The position numbers and the translations under genes were made by a program. From an uncultured Alphaproteobacteria bacterium (lineage in GTDB: Bacteria; Pseudomonadota; Alphaproteobacteria; Puniceispirillales; Puniceispirillaceae): a DNA stretch of 35,770 bases. Positions within the stretch are counted from its first letter, which is position 1; each line of letters starts with the position of its first letter. This document shows, in pieces, positions 1 through 7,240 of this stretch. The notes beneath the pieces are model-generated. The model ran no database searches. It was given only the letters and a program-made list of their open reading frames with translations, and was not told the origin of the DNA. The stretch spans positions 1 through 35,770 of the forward strand of contig CAJWVJ010000006.1 of the NCBI GenBank assembly GCA_913048595.1, in the 5' to 3' direction.

Positions 1-1
1 A

Positions 2-463
2 GCGGGCATGGAGCCCGGCAATGTCGCTCACATCGTCGCGATAGTCCGCCTCCGCCTGTGCGGTCACTCGGTACGTGCGGCCCAGCAGGTTGAAATCGTT
101 GACGAAGGCGGAGCCCAGATAGACCTGCATCGCTTCGAAGATGCGTTCGGGCGGCACGCCCAGCAGCTTGCGCGCGATCAGGCGCACCACGACGAAGATC
201 AGGACCAGTTGACCGGCATGCATGTGCACCGTGCGCAGCAGGTCGCGCAGCGGGTCGCCCTTGGGGATGTCGTCGCGGTATTCGATGGTGGCCAGCGCCA
301 CCACCGGCCCCAGCATGTCACCGATCTGATAGCGCCGCCGCACCCTTTCGATCAGGCCGCTATCGACGTCATTCGGCAGCCAGAGCATGAGCGCGGCAAG
401 TCCGATCACGAAGGCAGCGGCACCGATGACACGGTGCCTTGAGATTGTTCGCAACTCTGACAT
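2..463 (-). CDS. TctB-like N-terminus running in frame into unrelated sequence; 3' end beyond the window
   Basis: The frame is open from an ATG at 463 to the window edge (154 residues), but it reads like three families joined. Residues 1-56 (nt 296-463) resemble the small TTT membrane subunit TctB: one hydrophobic helix, then YQIGDMLGPVVA. This fits its place directly downstream of tctC. Residues about 57-100 (nt 164-295) look like part of a cytochrome b561 (VHMHAGQLVLIFVVVRLIAR). Residues about 101-154 (nt 2-163) match the porter domain of RND efflux pumps (GVPPERIF, YLGSAFVNDFNLLGRTYRVT). No Shine-Dalgarno is obvious before the ATG. I infer that only the first ~56 residues belong to the native tctB and that the rest is an assembly or amplification chimera, or a recombined remnant. 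The family calls are by pattern only. Confidence 0.5.
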   Translation of the reverse strand, partial: MSELRTISRHRVIGAAAFVIGLAALMLWLPNDVDSGLIERVRRRYQIGDMLGPVVALATIEYRDDIPKGDPLRDLLRTVHMHAGQLVLIFVVVRLIARKLLGVPPERIFEAMQVYLGSAFVNDFNLLGRTYRVTAQAEADYRDDVSDIAGLHAR

Positions 464-473
464 CAAACAATAA

Positions 474-508
474 GGGCCAGCGCACGCTCAGCGCTGGCCC
501 GGTTTTTT
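474..508. terminator. Strong stem-loop between tctC and tctB
   Basis: A perfect 10-bp stem (GGGCCAGCGC at 474-483, GCGCTGGCCC at 491-500) with a 7-nt loop is flanked by GGTTTTTT on the plus-strand side and by T-rich TTATTGTTT on the minus-strand 3' side. It could act in either direction. The flanking genes are on the minus strand, so it most likely works as a partial terminator or mRNA-stabilising hairpin after tctC, allowing more receptor than membrane subunit to be made. Confidence 0.7.
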
Positions 509-515
509 GGTTAGG

Positions 516-1466
516 CTAGTTGACAGCCATCATCAGGGATTCGGACGACGCCGCATCCCTTGCGAGAAGGCCGCCAAGCTCGGCGCCGGAAATGGTCGCC
601 GGACCGCCAAAGGCCTTCGTGATGAAGCCGCCAGCCTTGGTCGACGGATCGTTGACGATCTCGGCGATGGCCGAGCTCAGCGCCTTGCGGGCCTCGTTCG
701 GCATGCCGCCGGGGCCGACAAAGACGAAATAGCCGTCAAGGGTGAAATCGACCCCATAGGCGTCCAGGCCCTTTGCATCCGGCGACATGTTCAGCGGCGT
801 CGACAGCGTCGAGGCAAGGTTGACAAGATCACCTGCCGCCACGCCCTTGGCCTGAATGCCCGCCATGAAGCCGATATCCATGTCGCCGGCATTGACGCCG
901 TTCATGACAACCTTTCCGCCCTTGACCTCGATGATGTTGAACTCCACGCCATTCGCCTCGCCAAGAAGATAGGCGATGTCGGCAATCTTCAGCGACATGG
1001 CGCCGAACCGGATGGTCTCGCCCGCCGCGGCGGCCTTGATGACGTCACCGAAATCCGCCCAGCCCTTGGATGTCTTTGCGACGATTCCCATCTGGAAGCC
1101 GGCGGTGGTGGTCAGGGGGGTGATGTCGGCCTGGGTGTAGCCGGCCTTCGGATTGGCGATCATGTTGCAGCCGTAGGTTTCGGTGACGGCGAGGCCGATC
1201 ACCGTGCCGTCATTCGGCATATCCTTGATCTTCGCCGACAACTTGGCGCCGCCGCCGCCGGTGGCCTGTTCTGGAATGATGGTCCAGCCATGGTGCTTTT
1301 CCAGCTCCTCTGCAATCATGCGCGCCTGAGTGTCAGCGCCGCCGCCCGCAACAAAGCCAATCAGCATGGTGATGGGGCCGGCCGGTTTCCAGTCGGCAGC
1401 AGCGCCGGTGACAGCCATCAGAAGGAGTGCGCTAGCGGTTGCCAGTGAACGAAGCACGAATTTCAT
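516..1466 (-). CDS. tctC: TTT-family periplasmic solute receptor (TctC/Bug type)
   Basis: This is the periplasmic substrate-binding protein of a tripartite tricarboxylate transporter, a secondary importer of carboxylates or related anions. The ATG at 1466 is chosen because GGAGGA lies just upstream and the protein then begins with a Sec signal peptide (MKFVLRSLATASALLLMAV, cleavage near GAAA-DW). The mature part shows the Bug-family opening PITMLIGFVAGGGADTQARM and a later GGGGAKLSAKI segment typical of the ligand pocket. Length is 316 aa, normal for the family (about 320). It is followed by a stem-loop and then tctB; the large subunit tctA is not visible. It diverges from a MarR regulator over a shared operator. 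The ligand is unknown; the adjacent sulfatase makes a sulfated organic acid or its product conceivable (inference). Confidence 0.9.
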   Translation of the reverse strand: MKFVLRSLATASALLLMAVTGAAADWKPAGPITMLIGFVAGGGADTQARMIAEELEKHHGWTIIPEQATGGGGAKLSAKIKDMPNDGTVIGLAVTETYGCNMIANPKAGYTQADITPLTTTAGFQMGIVAKTSKGWADFGDVIKAAAAGETIRFGAMSLKIADIAYLLGEANGVEFNIIEVKGGKVVMNGVNAGDMDIGFMAGIQAKGVAAGDLVNLASTLSTPLNMSPDAKGLDAYGVDFTLDGYFVFVGPGGMPNEARKALSSAIAEIVNDPSTKAGGFITKAFGGPATISGAELGGLLARDAASSESLMMAVN

Positions 1467-1515
1467 GGGTTCCTCCACAAACGAATATTTTCCATAATAA
1501 ACTAAGTAATTACCT

Positions 1516-1540
1516 TGACCTGTCAACGACTAACAGGTCA
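1516..1540. promoter_or_regulatory. Palindromic operator with overlapping divergent promoters (tctC / marR)
   Basis: TGACCTGT and ACAGGTCA form a perfect 8-bp inverted repeat separated by 9 nt. TTGACC (1515-1520) is a plausible -35 for the marR side, with TCATAT 17 nt on. On the minus strand TTGACA (1526-1521) is a plausible -35 for tctC, with TAGTTT 16 nt on. The palindrome therefore covers both -35 elements. Size and spacing suit a MarR dimer, so autoregulation and control of tctC by the adjacent regulator is the natural inference. Confidence 0.6.
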
Positions 1541-1571
1541 TATTTTACTACCTTCACGGAATGGATGCGCG

Positions 1572-2093
1572 ATGACCGACAATCAACACGAGATCAATGT
1601 GGAAGATGGGTCGCCCGACGGGGCGCAATCTGGCACGGATTCATTGCAGGCCACCGATTTCTCGACCTTCCTGACTTTTCGCCTGTCACGGCTTCAGGCA
1701 AACCTAAATGCGCAGGCGGCAGACCTGCTGCGACGTCATGGGGGCGTGCCGCTGGCACACTGGCGTGTGCTGCTGATTCTGTTTGAGAATATGGCGACAA
1801 CGCAGAAGGAAATTGTCGATGTGGCGGAGTTTGACAAGGGGCAGGTCAGCCGCATTGTCGAGCGTCTGATCGACGGAGGCTATCTTGTCAGCGAGAGCTA
1901 TAATGCCGACAGGCGGGTGCGAAAACTCTTTCTGACCGAGGCTGCCCACCAGATGATCAACCGGCTCATTCCGGTGATGCGACGCCGGCATCAGCATCTG
2001 CGATCTCCTTTTTCGGAGGAAGATTTCGCGACCCTGTTTGATTTTCTTGACCGGCTTGATTCCGTTTCAACCAAGATAGAAGACGAGACCTGA
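1572..2093 (+). CDS. MarR-family transcriptional regulator
   Basis: A 173-aa winged-helix regulator. The core (about residues 40-150) has the MarR pattern: a helical dimerisation stretch (LLRRHGGVPLAHWRVLLIL), a helix-turn-helix (TTQKEIVDVAEFDKGQVSRI, then VERLIDGGYLV) and the wing with the characteristic RRVRKLFLTEA segment. The MTDNQHE start at 1572 is preferred. An upstream in-frame ATG at 1515 would lie inside the promoter/operator and add a non-conserved leader. It sits 15 bp before the sulfatase on the same strand, so the two are probably co-transcribed, and it diverges from tctC. It most likely senses the compound imported by the TTT system or released by the sulfatase (inference). Confidence 0.88.
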   Translation: MTDNQHEINVEDGSPDGAQSGTDSLQATDFSTFLTFRLSRLQANLNAQAADLLRRHGGVPLAHWRVLLILFENMATTQKEIVDVAEFDKGQVSRIVERLIDGGYLVSESYNADRRVRKLFLTEAAHQMINRLIPVMRRRHQHLRSPFSEEDFATLFDFLDRLDSVSTKIEDET

Positions 2094-2108
2094 CCCACAG
2101 GCGTTGCC

Positions 2109-3536
2109 GTGCGTAACCTTCTTGTCATTCTGTCTGACGAACACCGGTTTGATGCCATGGGCTGCGCCGGTCATGATTTTGTGCAAACCCCGCACCTTGA
2201 TTCGCTGGCAAGCCGCAGCCTACGCTTCACCAACGCCTACACGCCGTCGCCGATCTGCGTTCCGGCGCGTGCCGCTTTCGCCACCGGCCGCTATGTCCAC
2301 CAGACTGGCCATTGGGATAATGCCTGCCCCTATACCGGCACCCCGCGGGGATGGGGGCACCAGCTTCAGGATGCGGGTATTCCCGTCGAGTCCATCGGCA
2401 AGCTTCACTATCGCGACCCGCAGGATGACAGCGGTTTCGACAGGCTTCACATCCCGATGATGGTACAGGACGGCATCGGCATGATCTGGGCCTCGATCCG
2501 GCATGAGGATGAGCGGCTTTTCGGGCGTGGCCGCATGCTTGGCACAGAAATCGGCGCCGGCGAAAGCGCCTATACCCGCTATGACGCGGCGGTCACCGCC
2601 CGCACGGTGGACTGGCTTCGCGACGCGGCCGACCGGCCGGCAGGATGGTGCCTCTATGTCGGGCTTGTCGCGCCGCATTTCCCGCTTGTCTGTCCGCAAC
2701 CCTTTTATGACATCTACGACCGGATGGATTTGCCGGAACCCAAGCTTCATCCGTCCACCGGCTATCGGATGCATCCCTGGGTGGAAAGGCAGAACGCCAT
2801 GATGGAATCGGAATCGCGCTTTGCTGACGCCGATGAGCGCCGCCGCGCGTTCGTCGCCTATTACGGGCTGATCAGCTGGCTCGACCATAATGTCGGACAG
2901 ATCATGGCGGCGCTTGGCGAGGCCGGTCTTGCCGACGACACCACGGTGGTCTACAGCAGCGACCATGGCGACAATGTCGGCGCGCGTGGTCTGTGGGGCA
3001 AATCCAACATGTATCAGGAATCAGTGGCGGTTCCGATGCTTCTGTGCGACCCGAATCTGGCACCCGGAACCTGCGACACGCCGGTTTCGCTTGTCGATCT
3101 GGCGGCCACCATTCCGGCGCATTTCGGGATTCCGGCGGTTCCCGAGATGGTGGGGGACCCGCTTGTCGCGATCGCCGCCGCAGATGACGACCCGGACCGG
3201 GTTGTGTTCAGCGAATATCACGCCGTCGGTGCGGTGAACGGCGCCTTCATGCTGCGCAAGTGGCGGTACAAGCTGATCCATTATATCGGGTTCGAGGACG
3301 AGCTGTTCGACCTTGAGGCCGATCCCGAAGAGCTGGTCAATCTGGCGTCCGACCCGGCCCATGCCGGGGCGCTCGCCGCCCTGCATCAGGCGCTACGGGA
3401 GATTTGTGATCCGCAGGAGGTGAATGACCGCGCCCATGCCGAGCAGCGTGCCATGGTCGATGCGCTTGGCGGGCTTGATGCGGTGCGCGACCTTGGACCG
3501 AAAGGAGCCACCCCGCCTCCGAAGACCGGCGCCTGA
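2109..3536 (+). CDS. Type I sulfatase (formylglycine-dependent alkaline phosphatase superfamily)
   Basis: A hydrolase of sulfate (or phosphonate) esters, 475 aa, with a GTG start 15 bp after the MarR gene. Residues 49-56 read ICVPARAA, giving the C-x-P-x-R sulfatase signature with Cys50 as the residue expected to be converted to formylglycine and Arg54 stabilising it. The N-terminal LVILSDEH supplies the first metal aspartate, and VYSSDHGDNVG the second Asp/His metal pair, followed by GKSNMYQESVAVPMLL as in AslA/choline-sulfatase-type enzymes. No signal peptide is seen, so it is probably cytoplasmic and acts on an imported substrate. No formylglycine-generating enzyme is encoded in the window. 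Phosphonate monoester hydrolase is an alternative in the same superfamily. Confidence 0.88.
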   Translation: MRNLLVILSDEHRFDAMGCAGHDFVQTPHLDSLASRSLRFTNAYTPSPICVPARAAFATGRYVHQTGHWDNACPYTGTPRGWGHQLQDAGIPVESIGKLHYRDPQDDSGFDRLHIPMMVQDGIGMIWASIRHEDERLFGRGRMLGTEIGAGESAYTRYDAAVTARTVDWLRDAADRPAGWCLYVGLVAPHFPLVCPQPFYDIYDRMDLPEPKLHPSTGYRMHPWVERQNAMMESESRFADADERRRAFVAYYGLISWLDHNVGQIMAALGEAGLADDTTVVYSSDHGDNVGARGLWGKSNMYQESVAVPMLLCDPNLAPGTCDTPVSLVDLAATIPAHFGIPAVPEMVGDPLVAIAAADDDPDRVVFSEYHAVGAVNGAFMLRKWRYKLIHYIGFEDELFDLEADPEELVNLASDPAHAGALAALHQALREICDPQEVNDRAHAEQRAMVDALGGLDAVRDLGPKGATPPPKTGA

Positions 3537-3553
3537 CCGTCACCTGATTAGGA

Positions 3554-4810
3554 TCAGCCCCGCCGCTGCCTGGTGCGGCGCGCGGCCCCGTCCTCTTCTG
3601 CCTTTCGCGCCTCTTCGCTAAGTGCCGCGTCAAGCGCCTCGGCGCGCATGTTGAACAGGCGCGGCGCGAGGCTGCCGGCCCTCTCCATACCGCGGGACCT
3701 TGCCAGGCCGCTGAGCTTCTTCTTCACGTGATGCGGCTGCATCCGGCTGAGGTCGTCCGCCGACAGATCATGTTCGGCCACCAGCCGTCCCGAGGCCAGC
3801 GCCGCCTTCGCCAGTTCGTCGCCGGTGGCGGTGCGGATAATCACCGCATTGCTTCCCGGATCTGTCTTCGCGCCCTCGCGTGTCGGCGCGCCGCCATCCC
3901 AGTTGTCGGCGGCGGCGATGTCGGCCGCCTCACCGATGCCGTCGGCGCAGACCTTGCAGCGGAAGGGAAGCACCCACTGGCTGTCATCCTCGCCCCAGAC
4001 ATCCAGATAGTGATGCTCGGTGGCGCTGCCGTCGGCATGTTCGATGCGGGTCGGTCCCGGACAGCCATGCCCGCGATAGCGCACGCCGGTGACGTCGTCA
4101 GGATCATGACCCATGCGCGCGGCGAACTGGCGAAAGCCGGCATCCGGCATATAGCCGCCACAGACCGGTGCCAGCCAGTAGTGGACAAGCCTGTTCACCC
4201 GCGGATCGCGATGCGCCAGGCGACGCAGGGCGTTGAGGTCGCAGGGCTTGGCGATCAGCGCGAAGGGCACGCCGCCATCGAGAAGCGCTCCGATATCGGC
4301 CAGCGCGGCTGTCGGGCCATAGCGTGATCCGGCTGCGGCCACCACCTCCTGCGGGGTGCGGCTGATTGTGGCCTCGCCAAAATGGGGTGGGTCGGCGGCG
4401 GCCCGGACATGCGCCACCATGCCGACCTCGCCGCTTTCCAGAATCTGGCAGGCCAGTGCTGTCAGCGCACCGCCGGTGGCGGCGACATGGCGCTGATGCG
4501 GATCACCGGCATGCGCCCGGAACAGGCGCATATGCGGGCCCCAGACAAGGTCGTTGTGCGCCGCCGCATCGGCAAGCGCGTGCGGCAAGCCTTCAAGGTT
4601 GAACCCCGGGCAGATGTCATAGACAAGATCCATCACCGCGTCATCGAGCGCCGGGCCGGCAAACGGGCGCGGCTCTCCGGTCTCGTCCCGTGCGAAGGAC
4701 AGCGCGTCGGGACCGGCAACGGCGCTGCACAGCCCGCAGCCGAGGCACAGCCCGTCCGCAACGATCTTTTCAAGACGATCAAGCGCTGTCATCAATTGGC
4801 CTGCTTCCAT
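3554..4810 (-). CDS. FrhB-type iron-sulfur flavoprotein (coenzyme F420 hydrogenase/dehydrogenase beta-subunit family)
   Basis: About 418 aa. Near the N-terminus Cys22, Cys25 and Cys28 form CLGCGLC, the first [4Fe-4S] motif of the FrhB/FdhB family. Further on are AKPCDLNAL, a GYMPDAGFRQF stretch and the C-terminal RCKVCADGIGEAADIAAADN, which is the family's second cysteine motif (C-x2-C-x-D-x5-ADI). Members are FAD/Fe-S electron-transfer subunits or reductases; in non-F420 proteobacteria the partner is usually unknown. It converges on the sulfatase with a 17-bp gap and may serve the same substrate, but this is only positional. ATG 4810 has GGA 7 nt upstream; an in-frame TTG at 4822 and an ATG at 4792 are alternatives. 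The last ~40 residues are charged and low complexity. Confidence 0.78.
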   Translation of the reverse strand: MEAGQLMTALDRLEKIVADGLCLGCGLCSAVAGPDALSFARDETGEPRPFAGPALDDAVMDLVYDICPGFNLEGLPHALADAAAHNDLVWGPHMRLFRAHAGDPHQRHVAATGGALTALACQILESGEVGMVAHVRAAADPPHFGEATISRTPQEVVAAAGSRYGPTAALADIGALLDGGVPFALIAKPCDLNALRRLAHRDPRVNRLVHYWLAPVCGGYMPDAGFRQFAARMGHDPDDVTGVRYRGHGCPGPTRIEHADGSATEHHYLDVWGEDDSQWVLPFRCKVCADGIGEAADIAAADNWDGGAPTREGAKTDPGSNAVIIRTATGDELAKAALASGRLVAEHDLSADDLSRMQPHHVKKKLSGLARSRGMERAGSLAPRLFNMRAEALDAALSEEARKAEEDGAARRTRQRRG

Positions 4811-4832
4811 GATCTGTTCCAAGGATCTGTTC
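4811..4832. repeat. 9-bp direct repeat at the start of the FrhB-like gene
   Basis: GATCTGTTC occurs at 4811-4819 and 4824-4832 (GAACAGATC on the coding strand), spaced 4 nt apart, immediately before the chosen ATG. The copies overlap the ribosome-binding region. They may be a chance duplication or a tandem half-site for a regulator. The rest of the 156-bp divergent gap (to 4966) shows no convincing promoter; TTGAGG then TGGTAA with a 16-nt spacer near 4856 is weak. Confidence 0.35.
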
Positions 4833-4966
4833 GGGAGGTCCGGCGTTGAGGATTTTCCTTGCGCCCATGGTAATCCGCTTTAAGACCGGCATCAAAGGCT
4901 CCTATATGTTGCCTTGCCGGCCGGGTCGTGGTTCAACGGACCTGTCGCCAGAAACAGGGGTTTGTC

Positions 4967-5851
4967 ATGGCCGTTTCCATCGATTGTGTTGTGGCAAGCC
5001 GGTCCCGGCTCGGCGAGGGCGCGGTCTGGGATGTTGATGATGCGCGCCTCTGGTGGGTCGATATCCGCGCCGGGCTGGTGCATTGCCATGATCCGGCCGG
5101 CGGCACGAATGACAGCTTCGAGGTCGGTGAACAGGTCAGCAGCCTGGCGCGCCGTGATGCCGGCGGGCTGGTGATCGCAACCGAAAGCGGGCTTTACCTG
5201 TTCGATCCAGCCGAGGGCACCAGGACCTGCCTTGCGACACCGGAGGCGCATCTCGAGGGCAACCGGTTCAATGACGGCACGACCGACCCGCAAGGCCGCT
5301 TCTGGGCCGGCACCATGCGCGATGACGGCGGCCAGCCGGAACGCCGGGGGTGGTTCTACCGGCTGGATGCCGACCATCAGGTCAGCCGGCATTTCGACCC
5401 TGTCTTCACCTCCAACGGGCTTGCCTTCTCACCGGATGGCAGGGTGATGTATTATGCCGACACCAACCGCGATGTTCAGACCGTCTGGGCCTGCGACTAT
5501 GATCCGGACAGTGGCACGCCGTCGAACAGCCGCGTCTTCTTTCACTGTGGCGAGATCGCCGGCCGCCCCGACGGGGCCACGGTCGATGCCGACGGGTGTT
5601 ACTGGTTTGCCGGGGTCGGTGGCTGGCAGGTGGTGCGGGTCACCCCGCAGGGCAGGCTGGACCGCGTCATCGAGATGCCGGTGGAAAAGCCGAGCAAGGT
5701 GATGTTCGGCGGGGCCGGTCTGGATGTGCTGTTCGTCACCTCGATTGGCGATGGCGTCGGGGACCGGTCAGGCCAGCCCGAGGCTGGCAGCCTGTTCGCC
5801 ATCACCGGCACCGGCACCACGGGACTGCCGCAGGCCCGCTTCGTCGGGTGA
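4967..5851 (+). CDS. SMP-30/gluconolactonase/regucalcin-family lactonase
   Basis: A metal-dependent sugar lactonase of six-bladed propeller type, 294 aa. ATG 4967 is selected because AGGGG lies 7 nt upstream and the protein then starts at the family core. Motifs: RLGEGAVWD (the Glu metal ligand near residue 16), EGNRFNDGTTDPQGRFWAGTM, FTSNGLAFSPDG (Asn ligand) and GRPDGATVDADGCYWFA (Asp ligand). Such enzymes open aldonolactones in oxidative sugar pathways. The Entner-Doudoroff genes at the other end of the window make a gluconolactonase-like role plausible, but there is no direct operon link. It diverges from the FrhB-like gene and precedes ppk2 by 78 bp. Confidence 0.88.
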   Translation: MAVSIDCVVASRSRLGEGAVWDVDDARLWWVDIRAGLVHCHDPAGGTNDSFEVGEQVSSLARRDAGGLVIATESGLYLFDPAEGTRTCLATPEAHLEGNRFNDGTTDPQGRFWAGTMRDDGGQPERRGWFYRLDADHQVSRHFDPVFTSNGLAFSPDGRVMYYADTNRDVQTVWACDYDPDSGTPSNSRVFFHCGEIAGRPDGATVDADGCYWFAGVGGWQVVRVTPQGRLDRVIEMPVEKPSKVMFGGAGLDVLFVTSIGDGVGDRSGQPEAGSLFAITGTGTTGLPQARFVG

Positions 5852-5929
5852 TTTCTGCCCCCAATCTGTGATATGTTTATTGCGTTTGAGTGGCCGCGTC
5901 GGGCGGCCGTGTGACCGGGATATGGAGCG

Positions 5930-6847
5930 ATGGGCGAAGACAGGAACGAGAAGCTGCAGAAACTTCTGGAGTCGGAGTTCGAGGAAACCCTCAATGACAT
6001 GATCGAGGCGGAGTTCAACGAGCCGATCCTGTCCGAGGAGATGCGCAAGCTCTACCGGAAGCAGCATCCCGACAGCCTCGACGGACGAATCTATTTTTCG
6101 AACCTGCTCCGCCTGCAGTCCGAGCTCATCAAGCTTCAGGACTGGGTGGTGGACACCAATGCCAAGATCCTGATCATCTGCGAGGGCCGGGACAGCGCCG
6201 GCAAGGGTGGGGTTATCAAACGCATCACGCAGCGGCTCGACCCGCGCGTCGCCCGGGTCGTGGCGCTTCAGAAGCCGTCCGAGCGGGAAATGTCGCAATG
6301 GTATTTCCAGCGTTATGTGCCGCATCTGCCGGCGGGGGGCGAGATGGTGCTGTTCGACAGGTCCTGGTATAACCGCGCCGGCGTCGAACGCGTGATGGGC
6401 TTTGCCTCCGGAGACGAGGTCGAACAGTTCTTCCAGGACGTGACCGAATTCGAGCGGATGCTGGTGCGGTCCGGAATCATTCTTCTGAAATACTGGTTCT
6501 CCATCACCGACGAGGAACAGCAGCTGCGGTTCAACATGCGGATTCACGACCCGATGAAACAGTGGAAGCTGTCGCCGATGGACCTGGAAAGCCGCATCCG
6601 GTGGGAGCAATATACCAAGGCCAAGGAAGATATGTTCGAGCGCACCTCGATCGATGAAGCGCCCTGGTACATCGTCGAGGGCAACGACAAGAAGCGCGAG
6701 AGGCTGAACTGCATGGAGCACATCCTCTCGAAAATCCCCTACCGGGACATCCCGCACGAGAAGGTGACCCTGCCCGAGCGTGTGTTCAACCCGGACTATG
6801 AACGGCGAACGCTTCCCGACGATCTCTATGTGCCGAAAATCTATTAG
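5930..6847 (+). CDS. ppk2: Polyphosphate kinase 2
   Basis: This enzyme transfers phosphate between inorganic polyphosphate and nucleotides. The 305-aa single domain fits the short PPK2 class. The Walker A loop is GRDSAGKGG (residues 86-94), the Walker B/lid region is VLFDRSWYNRAGVERVMGF (residues 140-158), and the conserved LKYWFSITDEEQ and IHDPMKQWKLSPMD segments follow. ATG 5930 has GGAG at 5924-5927. The leader contains a small hairpin (GGCCGC 5892-5897, GCGGCC 5903-5908). The next plus-strand gene is a Nudix hydrolase with an XRE regulator between, which hints at a phosphate/nucleotide housekeeping group. Whether it favours ADP, GDP or AMP cannot be read from the sequence with certainty. 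Confidence 0.94.
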   Translation: MGEDRNEKLQKLLESEFEETLNDMIEAEFNEPILSEEMRKLYRKQHPDSLDGRIYFSNLLRLQSELIKLQDWVVDTNAKILIICEGRDSAGKGGVIKRITQRLDPRVARVVALQKPSEREMSQWYFQRYVPHLPAGGEMVLFDRSWYNRAGVERVMGFASGDEVEQFFQDVTEFERMLVRSGIILLKYWFSITDEEQQLRFNMRIHDPMKQWKLSPMDLESRIRWEQYTKAKEDMFERTSIDEAPWYIVEGNDKKRERLNCMEHILSKIPYRDIPHEKVTLPERVFNPDYERRTLPDDLYVPKIY

Positions 6848-6890
6848 GCCCGATCCGCACGCCGGGCCGGTCTTGCGAGACGGCGCCGGG

Positions 6891-7175
6891 TCACCCGTCG
6901 CCTTTTGACTTTCCGGCCTCGACCTTCGGCATCCTTTTCAGAGGCGGGCTGTCGACAGCCCGGCCTTCCGGTTCGGTGAAGTCGACATCTTCGACACCAC
7001 AGGAAATCGCAAAGCAGGCAAGCTCCACCGTCTTCGGAATGTCGACCCGCTTGCCGCGACGTTCGCCCTTCTCATAATACTGCACGGTGCGGAGCGTCAG
7101 GCCGAGCTTCTTTGCGGCCATTGTCTGGCTCAGGCTGAGGGTTTTTCGCCATCTCTTGAATTCTTTGGGTTTCAT
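6891..7175 (-). CDS. Small XRE-family DNA-binding regulator
   Basis: A 94-aa protein with a helix-turn-helix at residues about 8-40 (KTLSLSQTMAAKKLGLTLRT, then VQYYEKGERRGK), the Cro/C1 fold. The ATG at 7175 has AGG 6 nt upstream; an in-frame ATG further upstream would extend it into the operator. It diverges from the Nudix gene with only 65 bp between starts and converges on ppk2 (43-bp gap containing a short hairpin without a T-run). It has no extra sensor domain, only a short charged tail, and is most likely an autorepressor that also controls the Nudix gene (inference from arrangement). Confidence 0.8.
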   Translation of the reverse strand: MKPKEFKRWRKTLSLSQTMAAKKLGLTLRTVQYYEKGERRGKRVDIPKTVELACFAISCGVEDVDFTEPEGRAVDSPPLKRMPKVEAGKSKGDG

Positions 7176-7204
7176 GGGTAACCTGACGCAAATATTGCGC
7201 AAAT
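7156..7204. promoter_or_regulatory. Candidate nudix promoter and XRE operator
   Basis: TTGAAT (7156-7161) and TAACCT (7179-7184) with a 17-nt spacer make a reasonable promoter reading toward the Nudix gene. Just past it lies CGCAA-ATA-TTGCG (7187-7199), a 13-bp inverted repeat. CGCAAAT is also directly repeated at 7187-7193 and 7198-7204, one helical turn apart. This layout suits repression by the divergently encoded XRE protein at the transcription start. GCATATGC further on is a separate 8-bp palindrome. Confidence 0.42.
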
Positions 7205-7240
7205 TTAACGCACATTTTGCATATGCTGCAAGGGGTCGGT

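Noticed and set aside
507-1448. 313-codon plus-strand open frame opposite tctC
   Set aside because: tctC has a signal peptide, ribosome-binding site and Bug-family motifs; the antisense product is Arg/Gly/His-rich and has no plausible start context.
5768-6757. 329-codon minus-strand open frame opposite ppk2
   Set aside because: ppk2 has intact Walker motifs and a good ribosome-binding site; the antisense frame shows no family features.
6847-6868. GGCCCG/CGGGCC hairpin after ppk2 as a terminator
   Set aside because: The stem is only 6 bp and no T-tract follows on either strand.
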